The notes under the pieces are model-generated. The model did not search any database. It worked only from the letters and a program-made list of their open reading frames with translations, and had not been told where the DNA came from. Shown here piece by piece: positions 24,503 to 32,290 of a stretch of 64,000 nt of DNA; the stretch's first letter is position 1; each line of letters starts with the position of its first letter. The position numbers were made by a program, and so were the translations under genes. The DNA comes from Cryptosporangium sp044454545 (GTDB lineage Bacteria > Actinomycetota > Actinomycetes > Mycobacteriales > Cryptosporangiaceae). The stretch lies in the NCBI RefSeq assembly GCF_044454545.1, contig NZ_JBITDV010000001.1, forward strand, positions 1-64,000, in the 5' to 3' direction.

Positions 24503-25464
24503 GGGCGGCCTCTCGTCGTGCGAAGGTGCACCACGAGGATCACGGCCAGGACGATCAGGCCCTTCACCATGATCTGGGCGCCCGTGCTGTATCCGCGGAG
24601 CAGCAGGATGTCGGAGACCGTCGCGATCAGGAGCACGCCGGCCAGCGTCCGCCACGCCGAACCCTTGCCTCCCGCGATCGGCGTCCCACCGGCGAGAACC
24701 GCGGCGATGGCGTCGAACGTGAGCGTCCCGCCGAGGTTGATGTTCGCGCTGGTGTTGAACGCGCCGCTGAACGCGGCGGCGACCGCGAACAGCACGCCGG
24801 CCAGGACCCAGGCGACCGTCACCACCCGGCCGACCGGCAGGCCCGCGGCGCGGGCCGCCGGCCGGTTCTCCCCGACGAGGTAGAGCAGGCGGCCGAAGAC
24901 GCTGCGGTCGAGGATCGCCTGCAGTGCGACGGTGAGCAGCACCATCGCGCAGACGCTGAGCGGGATACCTCCGGGTGTCGCGTTCAGCACGGTGTAGCCG
25001 GTGCCGGTGGGGTATACCGAGGTGCCGCCGCCGATCCAGGTGGCCAGGCCGGTCAGCGCGAAGCTGGCGGCGATGGTCAGGACGATCGGGTTGGCCGCTC
25101 CGTACCCCACGACCAGACCCTGGACCCCGCTGATCACCGCGCCCACGACGAGCGTCGCGATCAGGGCGACGACCAGGCCGGACGACTGCGTGGCCAGGAA
25201 GACCATGGCGCTGACCGCCACGGACTGCGAGATGGCCAGCGAGACCGACGTGCCCCCGATCACGATCAGGGTCAGTCCCAGCCCGGCGATGCCGATCAGG
25301 CTGGCCGAGTTGAGGATGGCCTTGAGGTTGTCGAAGCTCAGGAAGCGGTGGGTCGACGCCCCGGCGAGGAGGAGCGCGACGAGCGCCGCGACGGCGAGGA
25401 CGCCGGACCAGTGCGGACGGCCGACGCGGCGGCGGCCGGCCGGCTCGGCGGTGACCGCGCTCAT
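24499..25464 (-). CDS. Ribose-type sugar ABC permease (first subunit)
   Basis: The 321-residue CUT2 permease has LGLTLIVIGGTSVSLAIS in place of the common GGIDLSVG motif, and AGGTPIAGGKGSAWRT near the C-terminus. The start ATG 25464 overlaps the ATPase stop (ATGA). It partners with the 23537 product and the ATPase encoded upstream. Confidence 0.88.
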   Translation of the reverse strand: MSAVTAEPAGRRRVGRPHWSGVLAVAALVALLLAGASTHRFLSFDNLKAILNSASLIGIAGLGLTLIVIGGTSVSLAISQSVAVSAMVFLATQSSGLVVALIATLVVGAVISGVQGLVVGYGAANPIVLTIAASFALTGLATWIGGGTSVYPTGTGYTVLNATPGGIPLSVCAMVLLTVALQAILDRSVFGRLLYLVGENRPAARAAGLPVGRVVTVAWVLAGVLFAVAAAFSGAFNTSANINLGGTLTFDAIAAVLAGGTPIAGGKGSAWRTLAGVLLIATVSDILLLRGYSTGAQIMVKGLIVLAVILVVHLRTTRGRP

Positions 25465-26954
25465 CCGGGCTCCGTGCCGTGGGTCATCTCGTAGAGGAGG
25501 ACGTCGCCCGGCACGGCCTCGTCGTGCCGCCGCACGATCCGGCCCTGGTACATCGTGAGCACGACGTCGGCCAGGTCGACCAGCTCGTCCAGCTCGGTGG
25601 AGGAGAACACGACCGCCACACCCCGGTCGGCGGCGTCCCGGATCAGGCGGTGCACGGCGGCCCGGCCACCGACGTCGACGCCGCGGGTCGGATCGTCGAG
25701 CAGGAGGACCCGGGTACCGGGCCGCTCCAGGGAGCGGCCCACGAACGCCTTCTGCTGGTTGCCCCCACTGAGGTTGCGGACCGGCAGACCGAGCCGGCGC
25801 ACCGGAAAACCGCACAGCTCGGCCATCCGGCTTTCGGTCTCCTTCCAGCGGCGCGTGCTGACCAGACCGAACCGGCTGAGCGCCGGGATCCGGGTCACGA
25901 GCAGATTCACCGCAGTGGAGCGGTCGAGGAACAGGCCCTCGGACTTGCGGTCGTTGGACGCGAACGCGACACCGGAGCGGGCCGCGGCGACCGGGTCGGC
26001 CGGCCGCAGCCGTCCGTTGCCCACCGTGACCGTGCCCGCCATCGCCGGAAGCAGGCCGGCCACCCCCCGGAGCACGTCCGAGGCGCCGGACCCCAGCTGA
26101 CCGGCGATCGCGTAGATGGTGCCGGAGCGCACCTGGAGCGAGAGCTCGCCGAAGCGGCCCGGCACGGCGACCGACGTGAGCTCCAGTACCGCGTCCCCGG
26201 ACCCGGCTTCCGGCCGGATCCGCGGCGCCGCTTCCGGCGTCTCGCCGAGCATGTGCCGGATCAGCACGGGCACGGTCAGCGCGGCGGCGTCGCTCGTCGT
26301 GACGACCGCACCGTCGCGCATGACGGTCACCCGGTCGCACAGTTCGAGGACCTCACCCAGGCGGTGCGAGACGAACAGCACCGCGCAGCCGGCCGCGGCC
26401 ACGCTGCGCACCGCGGCGTAGACGTGCTCGCTCTCGACGTCCGTGAGCGTGGCGGTCGGCTCGTCGAGGATGACCAGCCGGGCGCGCTGGCCCAGCGCCC
26501 GGGCGATCTCGACGAGCTGCCGCTCGCCCAGGCCGAGCGTCGAGAGCCGCTGTTCCGGCCGCACGTGGGAGAGCCCGAGATCGTCCAGCATCTGCCGGGC
26601 GCGGCGGCGCTGCGCCCGGCGCCGGTTCAGCCAGCCCGCGTCGCGATCGCCCAGGAACAGGTTCTCGCCCACGGTCAGCGACGGAACGACGCTCAGCTCC
26701 TGGTCGACCAGCGCGACCCCGGCGGTCTGGGCGTCGCGCCGGGTCTTCAGCTCGACCGGCGTGCCGTCGATCGCGATCGATCCGCCGTCCGGGCTCTGCT
26801 GTCCGGAGAGGAGCCGGACCACGGTGCTCTTGCCCGCTCCGTTGTGGCCGCAGAGCGCGTGGACCTCCCCGGCCCGGATGTCCAGGTCCACCCCCCGGAT
26901 CGCGACCGTGCCGGCGTAGGACTTCGACAACCCTTCGACCTGGATCAGGCTCAT
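25461..26954 (-). CDS. Ribose-type sugar ABC transporter ATP-binding protein (two NBDs)
   Basis: The 497-residue protein has two nucleotide-binding halves. NBD1 has a full Walker A (GHNGAGKST), signature LGLGERQ and Walker B VILDEPT. NBD2 has a degenerate Walker A (GQLGSGASD), an intact LSGGNQQK signature and LLDDPTRGVD, with Asp replacing the usual catalytic Glu. This asymmetry is common in RbsA/MglA proteins. The ATG at 26954 overlaps the binding-protein stop. Confidence 0.9.
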   Translation of the reverse strand: MSLIQVEGLSKSYAGTVAIRGVDLDIRAGEVHALCGHNGAGKSTVVRLLSGQQSPDGGSIAIDGTPVELKTRRDAQTAGVALVDQELSVVPSLTVGENLFLGDRDAGWLNRRRAQRRRARQMLDDLGLSHVRPEQRLSTLGLGERQLVEIARALGQRARLVILDEPTATLTDVESEHVYAAVRSVAAAGCAVLFVSHRLGEVLELCDRVTVMRDGAVVTTSDAAALTVPVLIRHMLGETPEAAPRIRPEAGSGDAVLELTSVAVPGRFGELSLQVRSGTIYAIAGQLGSGASDVLRGVAGLLPAMAGTVTVGNGRLRPADPVAAARSGVAFASNDRKSEGLFLDRSTAVNLLVTRIPALSRFGLVSTRRWKETESRMAELCGFPVRRLGLPVRNLSGGNQQKAFVGRSLERPGTRVLLLDDPTRGVDVGGRAAVHRLIRDAADRGVAVVFSSTELDELVDLADVVLTMYQGRIVRRHDEAVPGDVLLYEMTHGTEPG

Positions 26955-27988
26955 GCCTTGCTGCACTGGGCCGCGAACTGATCGACGTTCTTGGCCGTCA
27001 CCCGCTCCTCGCGGACGGTCTCCTTCTTGGACGGGTTCTCGCCGTTGAAGTACCGGAGGACGTAGTCGGCGGTCTGCTCCGCGATCGTGCCCGGGTCTTC
27101 GGTCGCGGTGCCGTAGAGCGTGCCGGCCTTGATCGCGTCGATACCGGCCTTGAAGCAGTTGCTGCTCGTCACGACTAGGCCGTTCTGGCCGGCGACCGGG
27201 CAGCCGGCCTGCTTGGCCGACGCGATGATCGGCAGCGCCATGTAGTCGGCCATCCCGTACGCGGCCTGGATGCCGGAGCAGCCGTACTTCGCCAGGAGCT
27301 GGGTGGCGATCTGGCCCGACCGGGTCGGGTCCCAGTTGCCGTCCTGGGTTTCCACCACCTGGAACTGCGGCGCGGAGGCCATTTCGGCCTTGAAGCCCTT
27401 CATCCGGTCCTGCGTGACCAGCGACGAGGCCGTGCCGGTGATCACGAAGATCTTGCCGGTCTTCTTCCCCTGCGCGGTGAGGCCTTCGACGATGTTCTGC
27501 GCGGCGGCCGTTCCCAGCGCGACGTTGTCCGACACGACCTGCATGACGTCGCCGTCGACCTTGGGGTCCGGGCGTCCGTCGAAGACGAGGACCGGGACGC
27601 CCGCCTGCTTGGCCTTCTGGATCGGGACCGCCATCGACGTGGTGTCGAGCAGGGCCGTCACGATCAGGTCGGGCTTCTCGGCGATGGCCTGGTTGAAGTT
27701 CTGCACGGCAGTACCGGGGTCCATCGTCGTCAGATCCTTGACCTTGACGCCCTTCGCCACCAGCTTCTTGGTGAACACGCCGTTGAAGTAGGCGGCCCAC
27801 TGGTTGGTGCTGCCGTATCCCACGAAAGCGACGGTCTTCCCCTTCGGGCCGCCCCCGGAGCCGGCGGTCGTGCTCTGCGGGGAACTGGCGCATCCGGCCG
27901 CCGCCAGCAGCGCCCCGGTGAGGCCTAAAGCGGTGACGACGCGGCGCCAGGATCTGTGCGCGCTCCGTTGCGCGGTTTCGTGCGGCAT
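26951..27988 (-). CDS. Ribose-type substrate-binding lipoprotein (periplasmic-binding family 4)
   Basis: The 345-residue protein has a signal peptide with lipobox AAGC (C33) and a type-I binding fold (FVGYGSTNQWAAYFNGVF, then VPVLVFDGRPDP). The ATG at 27988 with GGGAG 6 bases upstream is preferred over ATG 28006. It contains internal cysteines in YGCSGI, AGCPVAG and SNCFKAG, more than usual for RbsB-like proteins. The gene lies 10 bases after the cupin gene, in the same operon. Confidence 0.88.
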   Translation of the reverse strand: MPHETAQRSAHRSWRRVVTALGLTGALLAAAGCASSPQSTTAGSGGGPKGKTVAFVGYGSTNQWAAYFNGVFTKKLVAKGVKVKDLTTMDPGTAVQNFNQAIAEKPDLIVTALLDTTSMAVPIQKAKQAGVPVLVFDGRPDPKVDGDVMQVVSDNVALGTAAAQNIVEGLTAQGKKTGKIFVITGTASSLVTQDRMKGFKAEMASAPQFQVVETQDGNWDPTRSGQIATQLLAKYGCSGIQAAYGMADYMALPIIASAKQAGCPVAGQNGLVVTSSNCFKAGIDAIKAGTLYGTATEDPGTIAEQTADYVLRYFNGENPSKKETVREERVTAKNVDQFAAQCSKA

Positions 27989-27998
27989 GCCGGACTCC

Positions 27999-28532
27999 CT
28001 AAGCACGTGTGGCTCCGATTTGGACGTAACACATCAGCGCCGGCCGATCGCTCTTGTTCTTCCAGGCGTGCCTGGTACCGAGCTGGACCACGCAGGTTCC
28101 AGGGGTGAGCGTCACTTCGGCGCCGTGGTCGAGTTCGAGGGACAGTTCGCCCTCGAGGCAGATCGCGTAGTCGACGGTGTCGGTCGTGTGCATCCCGTCG
28201 CCGTTCTCCTCGAACGGGTCGAGCAGACCGGGAAGTTTCTCCGCGACCTCGCTCCGGACGCTGTCGGCGTCGGCCGAGGGCTCGTCGGAGTACGGGGCCC
28301 AGCGGAGGAACAGCGCCCGGCTGCCCCCGAGACCGGGAAAGTACGGCCGCAGGACCGGCGCCGGGTCCTTCTCGCCGACCGTGGCGACTCCGTCCTGGGT
28401 ACCCCACAGCAGGTAGAAGTCGGCGCCGGGCAGCGCCTGGACCGAGACGGCCTCGGGGCGGCGATCCTCCACGAAGACGGCATCGCCGTCGTCGTTGTGC
28501 CCGGTGACGATCAAGCGCGGTTCAATCGGCAT
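27999..28532 (-). CDS. Cupin-domain protein
   Basis: This 177-residue protein has one C-terminal cupin. Motif 1 is MHTTDTVDYAICLEGEL and motif 2 is LTPGTCVVQLGTRHAWKN, with metal-type histidines in MHTT and RHAW. About 90 N-terminal residues form a separate strand-rich part. Proteins of this shape often act on or sense small aromatic or keto-acid compounds, but no activity can be assigned. It sits between the acyl-CoA ligase and importer genes with short gaps (16 and 10 bases). Confidence 0.82.
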   Translation of the reverse strand: MPIEPRLIVTGHNDDGDAVFVEDRRPEAVSVQALPGADFYLLWGTQDGVATVGEKDPAPVLRPYFPGLGGSRALFLRWAPYSDEPSADADSVRSEVAEKLPGLLDPFEENGDGMHTTDTVDYAICLEGELSLELDHGAEVTLTPGTCVVQLGTRHAWKNKSDRPALMCYVQIGATRA

Positions 28533-28548
28533 GGCAGACTCTTTTCGA

Positions 28549-30168
28549 TCACTCGGCTAGCCGGCGGCGTAACGCTTGTTTCGACCATTTGCCCGTGGCG
28601 GTCTTGGGGATCTCGTCGAGCAGCTCGATGCGCTCGGGGATCCACCACGAGGCCACCCGGCCGCGTAAATGGGCGCGGACGTCGTCCCCGGTGAGGACCA
28701 CCCCCGCGGCGGGAACGACGCAGGCCACCGGCCGCTCGCCCCACCGCGGATCGGCGACGCCCACCACGGCCGCCTCCCTGACCCGGGGATCGGCCATGAT
28801 CGCGTTCTCGAGCGCGACCGAGGAGATCCACTCGCCGCCCGACTTCACCAGGTCTTTGGTGCGGTCGACGATGCGGAGATAGCCCCACTCGTCGATCGTG
28901 GCCACGTCGCCGGTGCGCAACCAGCCGTCGCCGGTGAAGGAGTCCGCGCCCGGGTCCGCGCCGAAATACGCGCTCGCGATCGTCGCTCCGGCGACCTGCA
29001 ACTCGCCCGGGGTGCTCCCGTCGCGCGGCTGCAGCGTGCCTTCGTCGGAGACGACACGCATCTCGGTCAGCGGCACCGCCGGACCGGGGGTGCCGAGCAG
29101 GAGCCGCCGTTCGTCGCCGGTCAGGCCGTCGTGATGCGTCGCCAGGCGGGAGGTCGTGACGACGGGACTGGTCTCCGTCATCCCCCAGGCGTTGGTCAGC
29201 GGGATCCCGATGATCCGCTCGTAGGTGCTCGACAGGGCGTCGTCGACGGCGCCGCCACCGCACGCGATGTGGCGGAGGCTGCCCAGGTCGTGGGCGGCCA
29301 GCACCGGAATCAGATCCCGCCAGACCGTCGCGACGGCGGCGGAGAACGTGACCCGGTGACGGGAGAGCAGCGTGACCAGCTCTTCCGGACCGGTGGCCGG
29401 CCCGGGCAGGACGAGATCGGCACCGCACTGCATCGCGGCGTAGGGGAGCCCCCACGCGTTCACGTGGAACATCGGCACGATCGGCGCGACGACGTCCTTC
29501 TCGCTCAGCGCGAAGACGTCGGCACCGAGCAGCAGCAGGCTGTGCAGGACGACCGACCGGTGGCTGTAGAGGACCCCTTTGGGATTGCCGGTCGTTCCCG
29601 AGGTGTAGCAGAGCGACGCGGCCGCGTTCTCGTCATCGAGGGCGGGGGCGGGCGAGTCGTCGCTCTGTTCGGCGAGAAGGTCCTCGTAGTCGAGGATGCG
29701 GGGGTCGTCCGGGAGCGGGAAATCTCCGCCGTCGTCCATGACGACGATGTGCCGGATCGAGGTGAACGACGAGACCAACGGCCAGACCACCGGCAGGATC
29801 GTCCGGTCGACGAAGAGCACGTCGTCGGCGGCGTCGTTGACGATGAACGTGACCTGCTCGCCGTAGAGACGGTGATTGATCGTGTGCAGGATCCGTCCCG
29901 AGCCGGGGATTCCGAGGTAGAGCTCGAGATGACGCTGGCTGTTCCAGGCGAACGTGCCCACGCACGCCCCGACCGGCACCTCGAGGCGGTCGAGTACTCG
30001 CATCAGCCGGCGGACGCGCGGCGCGACCTCGCTCCACGTCGAGACGGTTCCGGAGGCGCCGGTGATGATCCGCTTGTGGCCGAAGTTGGTCTCGACGCGC
30101 GACAACAGCGTCGGAATCGTCAGCGGGCGGTCCTGCATCAGGCCGCGCATCACGTGTGTCAACTGCAT
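28549..30168 (-). CDS. AMP-dependent acyl-CoA synthetase/ligase
   Basis: The 539-residue ANL-superfamily enzyme has the P-loop YTSGTTGNPKG, NAWGMTETSP, the hinge GWLRTGD and RIVDRTKDL, and catalytic Lys in PKTATGKWSK. It makes acyl-CoA from a carboxylic acid, ATP and CoA, most like medium-chain/aryl acyl-CoA ligases. The GGAGG lies only one base from ATG 30168, so a TTG at 30162 or the ATG at 30150 may be used instead. It appears to be first gene of the operon running to 22680. Confidence 0.88.
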   Translation of the reverse strand: MQLTHVMRGLMQDRPLTIPTLLSRVETNFGHKRIITGASGTVSTWSEVAPRVRRLMRVLDRLEVPVGACVGTFAWNSQRHLELYLGIPGSGRILHTINHRLYGEQVTFIVNDAADDVLFVDRTILPVVWPLVSSFTSIRHIVVMDDGGDFPLPDDPRILDYEDLLAEQSDDSPAPALDDENAAASLCYTSGTTGNPKGVLYSHRSVVLHSLLLLGADVFALSEKDVVAPIVPMFHVNAWGLPYAAMQCGADLVLPGPATGPEELVTLLSRHRVTFSAAVATVWRDLIPVLAAHDLGSLRHIACGGGAVDDALSSTYERIIGIPLTNAWGMTETSPVVTTSRLATHHDGLTGDERRLLLGTPGPAVPLTEMRVVSDEGTLQPRDGSTPGELQVAGATIASAYFGADPGADSFTGDGWLRTGDVATIDEWGYLRIVDRTKDLVKSGGEWISSVALENAIMADPRVREAAVVGVADPRWGERPVACVVPAAGVVLTGDDVRAHLRGRVASWWIPERIELLDEIPKTATGKWSKQALRRRLAE

Positions 30169-30194
30169 GCCTCCGAGCGCGTTGTGGCGCGGGT

Positions 30195-30225
30195 CACACC
30201 CGTGTCTCGCTGAACTCTAGGTGTG
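30195..30225. promoter_or_regulatory. Inverted repeat CACACC-N19-GGTGTG between divergent genes
   Basis: CACACC (30195-30200) and GGTGTG (30220-30225) are exact complements 19 bases apart, in the 139-base space between the ligase operon and the GAF/PucR-type regulator gene. It is a plausible shared operator, although arms of 6 bases can arise by chance. Confidence 0.3.
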
Positions 30226-30307
30226 TCACGACGTCCCGGTGAGGGAAGATCTCTCCACTTCCGTAGCCATGGCAGTAGAAGAATCTCCCACCTCGGAGGC
30301 GGGTCGA

Positions 30308-32137
30308 GTGATGAGCGAGGCACCCGGTCGCCGGACGTCGAGCCCGGATCTCGCGTCCTACCGTCTCCGGCGTGAGCGCGAACTCGGCGCCCTCTACGCC
30401 ACCGCGCGATCGCTGACCGCGCTGGGGGAGATCGACGCCGTGCTGGAGTCGATCGTGCGCGAGGCGCACGAACTGGTCGGTACGGATTTCACGTACCTCT
30501 CGCTCGTCGGCGCCGACGGCAAGCTGACGCTGAAGGCCTCCCAGGGCACGATCTCGTCGACGTTCAACGACGCCAGCGTGCCCCCGGGCACCGGCGTGGG
30601 AGGCCGGGTCATCGCCACGGGTGCGCCGGCTTGGGTGAGCAACTACCTCAAGACCCGCGACGTCCCGCACGACCAGACGTTCGACGGTCTCGTCGTTCCG
30701 GAAGGCATGGTCGCGCTGCTCGGCGTTCCCCTGCTGGTGGGCGAGAACGTGATCGGCGTGCTGTTCGCCGCCGACCGCACCGAGCGGCCCTTCGAGCACG
30801 ACGAGGTGGCGCTGCTCAGCGCGTTCGCCGATCACGCGGCCGTCGCGCTCAACAACGCGCGGCTGTACGACGAGAGCCGCTCCGCCCTCAAGCAGTTGCA
30901 GGCGGCTTTCGTCACCATCGAACAGCAGGTCGCGGTGACCGAACGGGCCCAGGCCGTCCACGAAGCCCTCACCGGCGTGGTGCTGAAGGGGGGCGGCGCC
31001 GACGAGATCGCCCGGCTGCTGGTCGAGCACCTGCGGGGCGAGGTCACGGTCCTCGACCGGGCCGGCGCGATCGTCGCCGGCTGCGCGGTCGGTGCGGCGA
31101 TCGAGCGCCCCACGCCCTTGACCTCGGCCGGCCCCTTGACCTCGGCTTACCCCTCGACCTCGGCCGACGTCGTCGAGCAGGCGCGCCGGACCGGGCGGTG
31201 GGCCACCGCCACCGACGGTGCCGGGACGTGGCACAGCGCCGCCACGGTCCAAGCGGGCGACACCTACCTCGGGGCGCTCCTGCTGGCCCGCGCCGAAGAG
31301 CCCACCGCGGTCGACATGCGCACGCTGGAGCGGGCCGCCCAGATCATGGGGCTGCTCATCCTCAAGGAGACCGCGGTCGCCGAAGCCGAGGAACGGGTCA
31401 GCGGCGGTCTGCTGTCGGAACTCCTGGTCTCCGGCGCGCCGGTCGGCCCGGCCCAGCGTGCGCGGGCGCACGCCCGGGGTGTGGACATCACCGCGCTGAA
31501 CGTCGTCGTGGTCGCGAAGTCGGAGACCAGGCCGGCCTCCGATCTCGGCCGCCGGCTGCACGCGATGTCGGCGGAGTGGAAGGGCCTGGCCGGTGAGCAC
31601 CTGGGCCGCGCGACCCTGCTCGCGGCTTCGCCGGATGCCGCGGGACTCGCCGACGTCATCCACGGTCGCCTCCGCCGGGAACTGGGCTCGGCGGTCCGGG
31701 TCGTCGCGGAAACGGCGGAGGCCGGCAACTGGGGCCGGGCGTTCGAGATCGCCGGCCGGTGCTGCGACCTCATGCAGCGGCTGGGCGTGACGGACCGGGG
31801 ATCGACGGCCGCGCCGTACGCCATGTTCGCCCTGTTGTTCGACGCGAACCGCGCGCCGGACCTCGACCGGTTCCTCGCCGACGCGCTGACCGCGCTCCTG
31901 GCCCACGACGCGCAGAAGTCGACGCGGCTCGTGGCCACCCTGTCGTCGTACTTCGAGAACTCCGGCAACCTCACCCGCACGGCCGCGGCGCTGCACATCC
32001 ACCTGAACACGTTGCTGAAGCGGCTGGAGCGCGTCGAGAGCCTCCTGGGGACGGATTGGCGCGCCCCGGACCGGGCGCTGCAACTGCAGGTGGCACTGCG
32101 GCTGCACGGTCTGCGCACTCAGCTCGACCGGCCCTGA
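30308..32137 (+). CDS. GAF-domain transcriptional regulator with PucR-type C-terminal helix-turn-helix
   Basis: The 609-residue protein has an N-terminal GAF sensor (about 20-185), a coiled linker, a middle ligand-binding region and a C-terminal PucR/CdaR helix-turn-helix (SGNLTRTAAALHIHLNTLLK). The GTG at 30308 has GGAGG 8 bases upstream; in-frame starts at 30221 and 30269 lack one. The gene is divergent from the acyl-CoA ligase operon, which it probably activates. Residues encoded at 31115-31168 form three six-residue repeats (PLTSAG-like). Confidence 0.82.
   Translation: MMSEAPGRRTSSPDLASYRLRRERELGALYATARSLTALGEIDAVLESIVREAHELVGTDFTYLSLVGADGKLTLKASQGTISSTFNDASVPPGTGVGGRVIATGAPAWVSNYLKTRDVPHDQTFDGLVVPEGMVALLGVPLLVGENVIGVLFAADRTERPFEHDEVALLSAFADHAAVALNNARLYDESRSALKQLQAAFVTIEQQVAVTERAQAVHEALTGVVLKGGGADEIARLLVEHLRGEVTVLDRAGAIVAGCAVGAAIERPTPLTSAGPLTSAYPSTSADVVEQARRTGRWATATDGAGTWHSAATVQAGDTYLGALLLARAEEPTAVDMRTLERAAQIMGLLILKETAVAEAEERVSGGLLSELLVSGAPVGPAQRARAHARGVDITALNVVVVAKSETRPASDLGRRLHAMSAEWKGLAGEHLGRATLLAASPDAAGLADVIHGRLRRELGSAVRVVAETAEAGNWGRAFEIAGRCCDLMQRLGVTDRGSTAAPYAMFALLFDANRAPDLDRFLADALTALLAHDAQKSTRLVATLSSYFENSGNLTRTAAALHIHLNTLLKRLERVESLLGTDWRAPDRALQLQVALRLHGLRTQLDRP
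31115..31168 (+). repeat. In-frame 18-base triplicate inside the GAF/PucR-type gene
   Basis: Three 18-base units with the core ACCTCGGC encode PLTSAG, PLTSAY and PSTSAD. The repeat lies in a linker between predicted domains, so changes in copy number would not shift the frame. Confidence 0.7.
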
Positions 32138-32144
32138 CCGGTCT

Positions 32145-32162
32145 CCGGCCGACCTCGGCCGG
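32145..32162 (+). terminator. Strong GC hairpin after the GAF/PucR-type gene
   Basis: CCGGCCG (32145-32151), loop ACCT and CGGCCGG (32156-32162) form a perfect 7-base stem starting 8 bases after the stop codon. There is no T-run, which is normal for high-GC actinobacterial terminators. Confidence 0.55.
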
Positions 32163-32217
32163 CCGTCCGATCCGGACTCCTTTTCCTCTGTGGAGGCTTG
32201 CGGAGAGTTGTGACGGC

Positions 32218-32243
32218 TGACACAGTGTCTGGCACCCAGTGTC
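32218..32243. promoter_or_regulatory. Palindrome GACACAGTGTC plus repeated CAGTGTC before the tannase gene
   Basis: GACAC-A-GTGTC (32219-32229) is a perfect palindrome, and its right half CAGTGTC recurs at 32237-32243, 14 bases later. It lies 50-70 bases upstream of the tannase start, a suitable place for an operator of the tannase/Liv operon. Confidence 0.4.
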
Positions 32244-32290
32244 GCCTATGGACGAAACCATGGCACGGGGTGCTTACCTGGAGGTGCCCA

